A DNA stretch of 64,000 bases, taken from positions 99,528 to 163,527 of the forward strand of contig CANTFG010000179.1 in the NCBI GenBank assembly GCA_947652605.1, written 5' to 3'. Made by a program: the position numbers and the translations under genes. Positions 47,501-58,469 of the stretch are shown piece after piece. This DNA is from Elmis aenea. Its lineage: Eukaryota > Arthropoda > Insecta > Coleoptera > Elmidae. Under the pieces are notes generated by a model, which worked only from the letters and a program-made list of their open reading frames with translations, made no database searches and was not told where the DNA came from. The number at the start of each line of letters is the position of its first letter. The stretch's first letter is position 1.

Positions 47501-50500
47501 CCAATATTAATAACTGTCAACCACTGTTATCGCGATTGTCTAAAGTTATTAAAACACGGATATTTTAAACTTATTTTATATTCATGGAGAATGCCCCGAG
47601 ATTATTAAAAGAACTTGTCGTGTGTTCAGTGAAAGGTATCCCCATTTGACAGTTATGATCAGACAGAAATTCCAATGAATAAAATCAACATTTTGCAATT
47701 TAGAAGAGTGAAATCTGCTAGTATTCGACCTAAGCGTGTGACAAATAATGAAACTAATGAAGTTGACATCCTGAGATATTTAAATACTTTAATACTTTGA
47801 TCGGCAGCGCACTTTCAATCTTGTGATATTGTCAATAAATGTAAACAGTCCAAAATATCCGTGTTTAAATACTCTTGATATTCCATTTCCATGGATATTT
47901 CAGACAAACGCGATAAAAGTGCTTAATAGTTAATACTATTGGCATTTGTTATCATTTCCAAGGCTAACTATTTAAAAATGTTACAATTTTTTCTTAACTT
48001 TATCAAAAATTCTTAATAACTCGAAAGTTATTGCAGATAGGTATAGAAATGCAAATACAGATTGATGCAGAATGTTATTTTGCATTAGAAAATGAAAAAA
48101 AATGGGCATTGTATTTGAAAAACAACGAGTTTTAGTGGTCTGAAGTTGTATTAAAAGAAAATTTAATTTTGGTCACCCTGTAAGTAATGCATCGATTGCA
48201 AAAATTTAACGATGAGCTCTAATGTTTCTTCTATGCATATTCTAAGTTTGAGCGTTTTCTCTATAAAAATGGTGGTGGCAGATATTAAGCATCACAATGG
48301 AAATCAAAAAAATTTCAAAAAAGTCTAAAAATCTAAAAAACGACTGTATAGACTAGTATAGAGAATACTATCAAAAGTCCCTCTAATATAAAGTGTTAAA
48401 TTCAAAAATGCAATAAAAAATAGACCATTGTATTTGAAATAAGAAATTAGACGTCAAGTTCCGTTATTTCGGGAAGTGTCGCCGTCTTGAAAATATTTTC
48501 GTTAAACAAATCATGTCATTATGGTCATACCAAAGTTTCAGATCAATCCTTTTTTATTCTTCATATATTTTTAATGTCCGGTCCCAATCAATCACGATTC
48601 GCTAGTCTGTGGTGGTGTTGCCTCTTTAGTTACTTGAATTTTTGTAGTGTATTTTAAACTTTTAATTTAAGCCAACTATGGTTGTCCGTAAAAAAAGTCA
48701 AGTTTGGCTTATATCTCAAAAATTAAGTGTGCTATGACTTTTTAGATATTTTTTTCTAGTTGTACGTAACATTTCTAAGAAATCATTTTACATTTTACAT
48801 TTTGCTTTTAGCTTAAGTTTTTTGGTTGAATACTTAATTTTAAAATATGTATTTTGTTGGAACCTTTTTTAAAAATGTTAACATAAAACTACATTGAAAT
48901 CCGGAACACTGGCTATTAGGCTACCTAACAATCTATTATTGTGTGACTGCTGTAATTTTCAGTCCGTATTTTTTGTTATCATTTTTTTGCTGTTTTGGTA
49001 AAAAGTTTTACCCTCGTTTTCCAATTTTCTGCGCGTCCCCCTTAAGGTAAGCGCGTATTTATACGCATCGGACGCACGCATCGGACGGACGAATCGAACG
49101 TAATTGATTATTTTCATTATATTAAACAGGACAACGAATTTATTGATTCGCATCGGACGCATCGGTCACGCGGAATTCCGTTTAGGATTCTTTGAAGAGA
49201 ATCAAATCCGTCTATACCAGGGGTGGCCAAGCTCCTTGATAGTCCGAGCCATTTTCAAAATTTGAAATTTTTCGCGAGCCGCAATTAAATACGTATTTTA
49301 AAGGTATGCAATAAAGGCATTAAAATTTTTTTTGTTACAGAAATTATATTTATTGAAAACATAAATAAAAGTACAAAATATGTGTATTGAATTTAAATAT
49401 TAAAAATTAAACACATTTATTTTACTTCTCTTGATAATTCTTTAAAATTTAGTGAATAATTGGTGACAGCACTTCTCAGTAATTCTTTGAGATGCTGGTT
49501 AGTTAATACTGATCGGTCAAAATCGGTCTGGAGTCGGTCGATTACGGACGATTACGCCACTGTTTATGTTCGTTCGCGCAGTTTTCGATGAGTCATATCA
49601 TTCTTAACTTGGACGGAAATGAAATTTGTTACAACGTTGCACTAAGTCTTTCATATTTGTTGTCAGTAATTTAAAAGACATTTTGAAACACATACGGAAC
49701 GATAATAATTTTTTTAAATATAATAGCACAAAAATGAAAAGGGAACTCGGGTACATTTATCGAGAGCCACAAATAATCCTTCAAAGAGCCGCATGTGGCT
49801 CGCGAGCCGCAGGTTGGCCACCCCTGGTCTATACGATTCTTGCTGATGACGTCATTCGGAAATCCGCACAAGTGTGCGACCTGTTACAACAGGAATCGGT
49901 TCGGAATTTAGCACAAACTACAGACACTATATTATTCTTCACTTCAAAAACTAAGTCGCTACGACGTGCATATAGCAGACAATGGATGACGGGTTTTTGA
50001 TAGCGTTGGTACAGCAGTACGAAGAAATTTATAATTTAAAAAATAAACATTATAGCAACCAACAGAGACGACAGAATGTTTGGGAAGAAATTGGCGGAAA
50101 AATGAAACAATCAGGTGGGTGGACAGTTTATTATATTTTAAACACCAACCCTATACATATTAGTGTATAATTATAATCAACTATATTAAGTTGTTTTTTT
50201 TTCCTTCTCGAACTTTTCTAATTTGCCACTCTACGGAACCCTCGGGGGAATTAAAATAGTTTTTATATTTATCCCTGACTTCTAGTGCATCAACGGCTGG
50301 ACTGCTACCAATTCCATTCAGATTCCTCAATCCTTTCACATTGCCAATTGTAACAGCCATATCATTTTCAGTCCAATAGCATGTATCATTTCTCAAATAA
50401 TTGTGTAAACAACAACATGCAGAAACAACAATTTTTAAATGTTTGGGGGACATACATAATTTTATTTCGAAAATTCTAAATTTTCGTACTAAAATTCCAA

Positions 50501-52757
50501 CACTAGTTTCTGAAACATTACGTGCTCGGCTAAGTCTATAATTAAATACTTTTTTTGTTTCATCGTTTTTAATTTGATCTGCAGAATACGGTCTCATGAA
50601 ATTTGTGCTCAGCGGAAACGCTTCGTCGCCAATCATAACATAAGGTAATATCTCTTGGCTCCCTGGTAGCTGATTGTCAGGGGGGAAATGTAATTCTTTT
50701 TTTTTTTCATAGCCTTTCCTAATGCAGAAGAGGCGAATATTCAACCGTCTGAATTTTTTCCGTAGGCTCCTACATCAACCGAAATAAATCTATAGTTGGC
50801 ATCTACTAAAGCTAATAATACGATGCTGAATGCTTTTTTATAACAGAAATTATTAGAGCCAGTGTTAGGAGGAGCTTGTATGATAACATGTTTGCCATCC
50901 ATTGCCCCTACTAGATTCGGAAAATTTCATTTATTATAAAAGTTTTTCGCTGTTACTTTCCACATATTTTCATCTGGGGTTAGCATAACTATTGGTTATA
51001 GGGTTTCCCAAATTGCTTCACAAGTTGAGTAAACTATTTCACGAACTGTTGTATCGCCCAATCGGTAACTAAAATGTAGCGATTTAAAGGAGTTTCCAGT
51101 AGCAAGAAATCTGAAAATAAAATTGTATTTCAGCTAACGCGTGTAGAGAACGATGGGTGAGACTACGTGATAATCATCGGAAGGCCCTTAGACAACGTCA
51201 AACGAGAAGCGGGCAAGCAGCAACCAATATAAAGCCCCCAAAATTTCAAAAGGAGCTGACATTTTTAATCCCATATTTATTTGAAGATGAAGACCGTATT
51301 ACAAATATTCCAACATTAAAAAATACTCCTAATACGGAAGAAGTAACTGAAGACAATTCTGCAGTTCAGTCTCAAAGTTTTAATAATGATGACTCTGAAT
51401 TGAGCAATACAACGTCAACATCTATTTCAATCCAAAAGTTTAAAAAACGCGCTACAGTTAAAGAGTCTGCTTCAAATCCTTCTGTTGCTTCAGTATTTCA
51501 AGAGTATTTAAACAAAAAACAAAAAACTAATCCGATCCCAGAAGATCCACTAGTAAGCTTTTTCATAACAATGGCACAAACTGTTAAGAGCTTTCCATTA
51601 GCAGATCAAATAGAAATAAAGCGAAAATTATTTGAAAATGTAACTAATATTGAAATGAGAAACGCAACAGCGTCTAGTTCATGTGAATTGTATCAAAATG
51701 TTGCCTCTACAGTATTGTCATCACCAGAAGATTACACTCAGTATAGTGGAGACTCCTCACAATCTCCATACTACAATTTGTAATGCCAAATGAAAGTTAT
51801 ATCTAAAGTTGGAAATATTTTAAGTTTATTTTTTGACGTTGTTTAGTTTTATACGATTTTTTTATGTACATATGTACCTAACAATTAAAGGATTTTTTTC
51901 TTACCTTAAACAAAGTGCTAGTCTTTCTGTAGGTTCAATCGATTCCCGAAAAGTAGAGTTTTGTTTCTGTATTGCTGCACGTAACATATCCAAAAGAACA
52001 CAAAATTTTTGATGTGTCATCCGGAAGTACTGAAAAAAATTTGCATCATCCTATACCAAATCGGCAAATAAGGTGTGAAATTTTCCGTACAATTTTCTCT
52101 TCATATTTATGTTATGAACCCAAAACCTCTGTTTTCTTCTTTTCTTCGTCCTTTTTTCGTCGTCTTCTAACGCGCATGCAATTGCGAATTCTTCTTCTGT
52201 ACTGCTCATGTCGCCCAAAACAACAAAGCTGAGCGTGCTTTGACTTTAAGCCGTAAATACGTAACGCAAATCCGAAGTAATGTGCGATGTGAGCAAAAAT
52301 AATACGATGCGTCCGATCCGTCCGATGCGTCCGATACGTAAAAATGCGCGCTTACCTTAAATGGCGCGCCCGACAGGTTAAGCCTCATTGGAGTATGAAG
52401 CTCGTTAAACGTCATATTGTCAGTTAATGTTAATTTAGGTTAATAAAAAATCATTTTGTTAAAGTGTACCTTAAAAGTTTGATTTGTATGACGAACGTCA
52501 TTTGATGAATAAACTAATTATTATTACTTAAATGAAAATGAAATTATACCGTGGTTCTTGTTTCAGATATTTGCGAAAAACGACAGAACAGGCTGGCTGC
52601 AGACAGGAACTGTTACGAAGAAAAGAAAAATTTTAGACCCTGTGATACGTATAAAAATTGTACGTCACCACTCAATGCTGAGCCACCAGCCAATGCCTTC
52701 AATGCTTGTTGTCCCGACAACTGCCAATCCGGTTCTAAAATATGTGTAACGTTTTAA
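44566..52757 (+). CDS. Gene C: secreted crustin-like, divergent WAP protein, 2 exons
   Basis: Exon 1 44566-44767 and exon 2 52567-52757 join in phase 1 (130 aa; donor ACAG/GTAAAT, acceptor TTTCAG). Exon 1 encodes a signal peptide ([18 protein letters not shown]) and the Cys-rich motif CSYWCTVQC...QTYCC, close to the crustin C..YWC...YCC signature. Exon 2 has eight cysteines in WAP order ([23 protein letters not shown]) but longer loops and no KCC or CKP, so it is a divergent WAP-like fold. An extra linker exon in the 7.8 kb intron, as in gene B, is possible but was not found. The intron holds several palindromes and a Harbinger element. Start chosen at the Met that begins the signal peptide. 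Confidence 0.75.
44858..44976. repeat. Small hairpin element
   Basis: TATACCAAGGTAGAGAAGTC pairs with GACTTCTCTACCGTGGTGTATA. An inner stem, AGCCTGAGGGCTC...AGGGCCCGAAGGCT, also pairs. GC-richer than its surroundings. Confidence 0.6.
44983..45568. mobile_element. Inverted-repeat element with TTTTTTTCACTACTAGTAA ends
   Basis: TTTTTTTCACTACTAGTAA at about 44980 and TTACTAGTAGTGAAAAAAA at about 45550 bound the element. The body is non-coding. Family unknown. Confidence 0.5.
45920..46656. mobile_element. Palindromic element (CCGGGTGATTCAGTTTGAC ends)
   Basis: CCGGGTGATTCAGTTTGACTG matches GTCAAACTGAATCACCTGG on the right. Arms of about 330 bp include the shared GAGAATTTAATTCTGAATCC and CTACCTCTTTATG-type inner parts. 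The short frames here are arm shadows. Confidence 0.85.
46935..48530. mobile_element. 1.6 kb palindrome with transposase-like centre
   Basis: AAGATGGCGACACTTAACGG matches the complement of GGGAAGTGTCGCCGTCTTG, and similarity continues a little outside (ATTTCATGAAAATATTTTT). The centre (about 47585-47800) is not palindromic. Confidence 0.78.
47585..47830 (+). pseudogene. Possible mariner-like N-terminal helix-turn-helix remnant
   Basis: The plus strand reads [20 protein letters not shown] and, after shifts, [20 protein letters not shown], then [10 protein letters not shown]. This recalls the N-terminal pattern of insect DDE transposases (A.R.Y.ERYPHLR.PS...F..L, then RPKR...T..E..EVEVLA.V). 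Several frame breaks are present. Confidence 0.45.
48531..49045. other. Gene C intron between palindrome and Harbinger; nothing seen
   Basis: AT-rich, without a recognised feature. Confidence 0.35.
49218..49826. mobile_element. hAT MITE with 8-bp duplication
   Basis: GTCTATAC lies at 49210-49217 and 49827-49834. Ends are CAGGGGTGGCCAAGC and GGTTGGCCACCCCTG. The body is AT-rich and the frames within it have no domain. The termini match those of the hAT piece in the 2.25 kb repeat. Confidence 0.9.
49982..51783 (+). CDS. Harbinger MADF-BESS DNA-binding protein, 2 exons
   Basis: Exon 1 49982-50114 and exon 2 51134-51783 join in phase 1 (TCAG/GTGGGT to TTTCAG), giving 260 aa without a stop. Residues 1-80 form a MADF domain: [37 protein letters not shown], then across the junction [24 protein letters not shown] motif follows near residues 175-210 ([30 protein letters not shown]). 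In Harbinger elements this protein helps bring the nuclease to the ends and to the nucleus. The intact frame contrasts with the stop-ridden nuclease. The intron contains the whole second exon of the nuclease, on the other strand. Confidence 0.85.
50181..52209 (-). pseudogene. Harbinger DDE nuclease, 2 exons, three nonsense mutations
   Basis: Exon 1 52209-51905 and exon 2 51110-50181 join in frame (TTTAAG/GTAAGA to TTTTCAG). Exon 1 has [20 protein letters not shown], then after a [15 protein letters not shown] and [17 protein letters not shown]. Exon 2 has [29 protein letters not shown] (first Asp), [12 protein letters not shown] (second Asp), [17 protein letters not shown], and [19 protein letters not shown]. 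These are the DDE_Tnp_4-type landmarks in order. One stop in exon 1 and two in exon 2 (TAA, TGA) break it, without any frameshift. The ends of the frame are otherwise complete, so it decayed recently. Confidence 0.85.
51111..51133. other. 23-bp two-way splice acceptor shared by opposite-strand genes
   Basis: The stretch starts CTGAAAATAA and ends GTATTTCAG. Read on the plus strand it is the acceptor of MADF exon 2; read on the minus strand (CTGAAATACA...TATTTTCAG) it is the acceptor of nuclease exon 2. The two exons face away from it. Confidence 0.8.
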
Positions 52758-52850
52758 GTAGGTTGAATCGTAGTCACATCGTAGTCACATCGTAGTTAAA
52801 GCGGGCTGAACCATATGTAACAACATAACCAATCGATTTATGTATTGTAC
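52758..52850. other. 3' flank of gene C
   Basis: A small direct repeat (ATCGTAGTCAC three times in part) follows the stop codon. No clear poly(A) signal was noted. Confidence 0.35.
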
Positions 52851-53259
52851 TCACGGTCTACTACACAGGTTAGGAAGCCTGTCAAAAAATCTGGAACTTT
52901 CGACATAAATTTCCGCTAGACGGCGATAAGTCTAAGAACCATTCGCCATAAAAATCCGTTAGATGGCGATTAAGTTTAAGAACCTATTTTAAACAAACCT
53001 GACTAAAAATTCAATTAAAACATTTTTATATACATCATCTGATTGATTAAATTCGAATTTTTTAAGCGAAAGCTTATAAATCTCGCTGATTATGTCAAAA
53101 TCTTGTGCACGAACCGGTTCTTAGATGTATCGCCATCTAGTGATCATTTATGGCGAATGGTTCTTAGACTTATCGCCTCTGTGGGATAATTTACGGAACT
53201 AGTTAACGGCCTCAGTCGGTTTTATATGGGAGTTTCCCAACCTGTGTAGTAGACCGTGA
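52851..53259. mobile_element. MITE with 6-bp duplication TTGTAC
   Basis: Ends TCACGGTCTACTACACAGGTT and AACCTGTGTAGTAGACCGTGA are flanked by TTGTAC on both sides. An inner inverted pair (GGCGATAAGTCTAAGAACCA and complement at about 53160) is also present. Family not assigned. Confidence 0.85.
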
Positions 53260-53417
53260 TTGTACTAAAAGCAAAATATACATTATGGAGTTCTATCTTT
53301 TTTTTTTGTATAAAGCATTGATGACATTTAAAAAATATATAAATTGTCTTTTAGCCAACTTTTTTCAATATTTTTCAGAAAGAAGTAAAACAATTTAGTA
53401 AATAAAACAACACAGCC
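53260..53417. other. Short spacer before the LTR
   Basis: AT-rich; no feature seen. Confidence 0.3.
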
Positions 53418-53616
53418 TGTTAATTGATAATGAATTAAAAGTGGACTTATTTATATGCGCCTTTGTCGATGAATAAAAGTGGACTGTATTTTTTTTGAAT
53501 TTTTTTATATTACATGTTTTTTATAATAATTTTTGTACATAACTACCAGAGTATCTATGGGTACATTATAATTATGCGTCAACATACTTTGATAATGATT
53601 ATGATTTAATCGTACA
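53418..53616 (-). repeat. Bel/Pao 3' LTR
   Basis: Starts TGTTAATTGATAATG and ends TTTAATCGTACA on the plus strand, so on the minus strand it runs TG...CA. It is preceded on the minus strand by the purine-rich tract CAAGGCCGGCGGTA. Confidence 0.9.
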
Positions 53617-53699
53617 TACCGCCGGCCTTGAAATATAAATTTCAAAATAATAAAAAGTATATATTAACAATTCAACATTAATTAAAATAAATTGGTTGA

Positions 53700-55040
53700 T
53701 TAACAATTTTGTTCGAATGGAAGAATGCAAATTTTGTTAATTGCTCTTTTAATATTTCCTCCTTGAGTTTTTATCAAAACTACACGCACAAAACCGTCTT
53801 TTCCATAATAAACTTCTAGAATTCGCCCCATTCGCCATTCTTGCGGTGGGATGTTATCTTCCTTTACTAAAATTAGTGTTCCAATTAACTGTTTTATTTC
53901 TTTCTTGAATTTCCATTTGTTTCTTTGCTGGAGTTGATTTAGATAATCTTTTGACAATCTTGACCAAAAATCTCTTGTAATTTTGCATAAATGTTGAAAT
54001 TTGGATAGATATTTTTTGGGAACATCTTGTAAATGTATATCCGTAATAGATATTAATGGTGCCCCTATTAGCAGATGACCAGGAGTCAGTGCTTCTAGAT
54101 CGTTTGGATCCATTGACATAGCAAACAAGGGCCGAGAATTTAAAACTGCCTCTATTTGTGTCAATAATGTATAAAACTCTTCATATGTTAAATTTTGAGT
54201 TGAAACCCTTTTTAAATGAAATTTAATAGATTTTATCCCAGCTTCCCACAATCCTCCCATGTGTGGAGAATTCGTTGGAATAAAACTCCAATCTATTTGT
54301 TTTTTATTTAAATAAAATGTGAAATTTTCATTTTTTAATATTGTATTTATTTTTTGTATTGATTTATTAGCACCTTGAAAATTAGTGCCATTATCTGAAT
54401 AAATCTTTCTACACAGACCTCGTCTTGATACAAATCTTTTTAATGCATTTAGTAAGCAATCTGTAGTAAGTTCTGTGGCTAAATCTAAATGAATAGCCTT
54501 ACTAGCCATACATATAAAAATACAAATATAACCCTTTGTAAATTTTTTATTTCTAAATTTAGTCTCCTTTAATTTGAATGGGCCTGCATAATCTACTCCA
54601 CAAAATTTGAAAACTTGAGCTGGATTTACTCGCATGCTTGGAAGTTGACCCATTTGTTGTGTTTGTGTAACTGGCTGAGTTTTGAAACATTTTATACATT
54701 GTTTAACAATTTGTTTTGTTATTTGTTTGCCATTGATTGGCCAAAATTTCTGTCTTACTGTAAATAATGTAGTTTGTGAACCGCTATGTAGCGTTAATTC
54801 ATGATAAAATCTGATTATTAAATAGGTAAAATTATGTTTAGGTGGAAGCAACGTTGGATGTTTATGATCATAGGGAATATCAGCGTTTTGTAAACGACCT
54901 CCTACTCGAATTATGCCATTTTTATCAAGAAATGGATTTAGCGATGCAATTTTACTGCATCTTTGCACTTCATGCGTAGTTTTTAAAGATTTGATTTCAT
55001 TCACAAAACATTCTCCTTGACAAATTTGAACTTATTTGAT
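53700..55040 (-). pseudogene. Bel/Pao integrase
   Basis: A 434-aa uninterrupted frame (55004-53700). It shows the zinc-binding region HKHPTLLPPK, FYHELTLHSG, QCIKCFKTQP; then the DDE core: FCGVDYAGPF (first Asp), IYSDNGTNFQGANK (second Asp), and SPHMGGLWEAGIKSIK (Glu). The C-terminal TGTLILVKEDNIPPQEWRMG-like region (LIGTLILVKEDNIPPQEWRM) follows. This domain alone looks intact; integrases of this type insert the cDNA copy. It is separated from RNase H by frame breaks. Confidence 0.92.
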
Positions 55041-55066
55041 CATGCTATGATAAAGCTCTAAGTTTG

Positions 55067-55832
55067 TTAAGGTTTTATCAAATTGTTTATTTTGTTTGGA
55101 CCGGCAATTACTGATAAATCGGAAGATAAATGCAAATATTCTTTGCAATTTAATGTAGCTTGAATATTTTGTAAAAATACTAAATGAATTAATTTGTAAT
55201 GAAAATTATTGAATATTATTTTTAAATTCTGGTAATTCATTGTGATTACGTTTATATTTAGATATATGAAAATCTGACCATGTATCAGATTCTTGAAGTA
55301 GTAATGGTGAACCATTCCACCAGAGAGTGGAACAAATGAGTTCATGTATTTTCATACCTCGTGATATAATATCTGCAGGATTAGCCTTAGAGGGTACATG
55401 AAACCAATAATTGTTAATATTAGATAATTGTTGTATTTCGGAAACTCTATTACGAAAAAATGTTTGCCATGTGTTGGGTTGTGCTGATAACCATGATAGA
55501 ACAATTGTAGAATCTGTCCAATAAGAGATTTGATTAATTTTATCATGTTTAAAACATTTAATTAACTTTTTCATTATTTGTGCAAGTAACAATGCACCAC
55601 ATAGTTCTAACTTAGGAAGTGTTATAGTTTTTAGGGAAGCTACTCTTGATTTTGAACAAATTAATCGAATTTTTGTATTTTCACATTCATCATTACATTT
55701 TACATGTATTGCAATTCCATATGCCTTTTCAGATGCATCTGCAAAACCATGTAACTGTATATTTGTGGGAATTGAAGTTAGGATTTGCCTTGGAATTTGA
55801 ACTGTTTCAGTTTCAGTTAAAATTCTAAACAT
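55067..55832 (-). pseudogene. Bel/Pao RNase H region
   Basis: The 208-aa frame 55832-55206 begins MFRILTETETVQIPRQ and has LHGFADASEKAYGIAI, SRVASLKTITLPKLELCGAL and SYWTDSTIVLSWL, the Asp/Glu/Asp landmarks of a Pao-type RNase H. It then stops, and the continuation (QATLNCKEYLHLSSDLSVIA) is in another frame to about 55067. The 5' side overlaps the reverse-transcriptase frame by a few bases, showing a frameshift near 55825. Confidence 0.88.
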
Positions 55833-57640
55833 ATGTTATGCAAATCATGTGGAAGTTGGGTATCCCAGTCTAATTGTAATTGCCACAATTTTTGCATAAT
55901 TAACTTTGCTTGAACAATTATTGGACCTAGTAAACCAAGAGGGTCAAATATTTGTGAAATATACGATAAGATTGTTCTTTTTGTTATGTTATTTGAATAA
56001 TTTTTATTTTTTATGTTGTATTCAAATACATCTAGTTGCCTATTCCAGACCATACCTAAGGTTTTCATGCTAGATTGATTTAATACACTGTGTTGTGTGA
56101 CATGTTCGCCTTTAATATTAGAAATATTATTGAGAACTTCATTGTTATTTGAGGTTATTTTGCGTAATTCCATTCCTGCACCTTTTAGAATTTGTGTGAT
56201 ATTTTTATGAATATTTAAAACATTATTGATGTTATTTGAACCTGTTATCAAATCATCAACGTAAAAATCATTCATTATTATTTCCGATTCTATTGGAAAT
56301 TGTTTATAATTCTCTATTGCTAATTGTTTGATACATCGCGTTGCTAAGAATGGTGCCGATGCAGTACCGTAAGTCACAGTGTTTAACTGAAAGTGTTTAA
56401 ATTGATCATTGGGATTTTCACGCCAAATTATTCTTTGTAAATCCCGTTGTGATTTATGTACAGTAACTTGTCTGTACATTTTTTCAATGTCACTTAGTAG
56501 AACAATATTATGTTGGCGAAAATTAATTAGTATTGAAAATAAATCACTTTGCACTGTTGGTCCTACTTTTAAAATATTGTTTAATGAAAGTTCTGAATTG
56601 GTTTTTGCTGATGCATCGAAAACTACTCTGAGTTTTGTAGTTAAACTATCTATCGTTTCAACACCATGATGTGGTAAGTAATATGTTAATGATACTGAAT
56701 TGAAAGGGTGATTTATTTTTGACATATGACCTAATTTTTTGTATTCATTTATAAAATTGATGTAATTTTGCTTAAAATTAGGGCATTGTGAGAACTTGCG
56801 TTCTAAAGCATAAAATCGTTTCGTAGCATATTGGAGTGAATCACCTAAACGATCTGCATTTTCCTTTAAAGGTAATTTGACCACGAAACGGCCTGTGTTA
56901 TCTTTGTTTGAGTTTTGAATAAAATGTTGTTCACATTCCATTTCATCAGTTTTTGTGAGTGAAATATGAATCTCTTCGATTTCCCAAAATCGTTTTAATT
57001 GATTGTCAATGTCAACATCTGAATTTAAAATATGAAAACATTTTTGAGACCAATTGTATTGATGTAATATGGGAGTATGCCCAGTTATTATCCATCCCAA
57101 TTTTGTATCTTGCAGAGTGGGCCCTTGGTTTAATTTGATTTGATTTTGATTTAATAGCTCAAAGAATATGCCTGCACCTAGAAGTATGTCAATTTGTGAC
57201 GGTTGATTAAACTTGGCATCAGCTAGTTTGATGTGTTGTGGAATTTTTAAATGTGATGTATTTATCTTTGCAGATGGTAGTAAATTAGTAATGTTATCAG
57301 TAATTAAACATGATATTGTTGCTTTATAATTTGTATGTATTGATTTTATTTTAATGTTCGCTTGCTTTTTTATGTTAGTGGTGATTAATCCAATGCCACT
57401 AACAGGTAAATTGATTGCATTTATAGGTAAACCTAATTTTCTAATTAAATCTGTAGTCGCGAAAGAAGATTGACTTCCATTATCTAGCAATGCTCTACAT
57501 GGAATCAATTTTCCTTCATGATTGTATGCATATATTATAATGCAGTAGATAGAATTACAGCATTTTGCATATGTTTTGACGTGACATTGGAATTAATGTC
57601 TTGATGCTTGATTTGACAATTTGTTGAATTAGTTTCAGAA
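55817..57640 (-). pseudogene. Bel/Pao protease and reverse transcriptase
   Basis: The 563-aa frame 57508-55817 starts in the protease (CRALLDNGSQSSFATTDLIR, with the DNGS active site). It runs into GPTLQDTKLGWIITGH and the reverse transcriptase: RVVFDASAKTNSELSLNNIL, LLSDIEKMYRQV, TYGTASAPFLATR, and FYVDDLITGS with the catalytic Asp pair. It then has LGMVWN and ISQIFDPLGLLGPI, typical of Pao. Upstream of 57508 the frame continues after a frameshift (AVILSTAL). It copies RNA to DNA in active elements. Confidence 0.92.
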
Positions 57641-58469
57641 TTAGAATTGATTTTATCGTTTTGATTATATCATAGATAAGAGAGAAAATAGATACTACAC
57701 GCCCATACAAGCTTTTGAACTAAATTGCGCCATCTGAGCGGTTTGGGGTTCACTTAAATTTGCACGCTTGTCATAGAATTTACAGTAATCTGTAAATACG
57801 ACCGGATTTGCTTGTATAAATTATAGGAATTCAAAATTTATACTTGTATTTATTATTTATGGATAAAATAAAAGGATCAAGATGCATTTTAAAATAAAAA
57901 ATATTTATATGAAATACAAAATATTTATATATATAAATATAAATAAAGGTCTATTTCTTACAAGATATTAATTTGTTGTAAACTTTTGTTGGGGTGACCA
58001 TCCACCCCGGTTTTGAGTACTGTCCCGGTGTCCCGAAAAATGAATTAGTCATGTGAACTTGCGTCTGTATGATTATAATAAATTTTTAATAAATAAGACT
58101 GAATTTATTTTTATAGTTTAAAATTGAATTATTTTTCAAATTACATTGTTACTTAAATTAGACAACAAAAACTGTATGTACAAAAAATTGTGGTATTTGG
58201 GTCGTTACTTTTTTGTAAAGAATGTATGCGTTCCAAATTTTTTTTCTATAATTATTGTATAATTCGTAACAGAAAATCATTAAATTTATACTTCCCATTT
58301 ACGAAACAATGGCATAATCAAAGGGGAAGGAAAAGTAATTTCAATTTCACCCATTACCACTAAAAATACATATTACTTTTGTTATTGTTCAAATTGTATG
58401 ACTTTGTTTATTACTTTTAAAATGATTATTTAAAAGTTATGTTATTTAAATATTTTGATGTTATATTTT

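Larger units (their letters stand above)
49046..52356. mobile_element. PIF/Harbinger element with both genes, 3.3 kb
   Basis: Ends GGTAAGCGCGTATTTATACG and the complement of ACGTAAAAATGCGCGCTTACC lie between TTAA sequences, consistent with a TTA/TAA 3-bp duplication. Subterminal GCATCGGACG repeats occur on both sides. It carries the two proteins typical of the superfamily, a MADF-BESS DNA-binding protein (+) and a DDE nuclease (-), interlocked. A hAT MITE sits inside at 49218-49826. The whole element lies in the intron of gene C. Confidence 0.88.

Noticed and set aside
49626..50000. 124-aa plus-strand frame
   Set aside because: It crosses the right end of the hAT MITE and its target duplication, so it joins unrelated sequence, and it has no domain.
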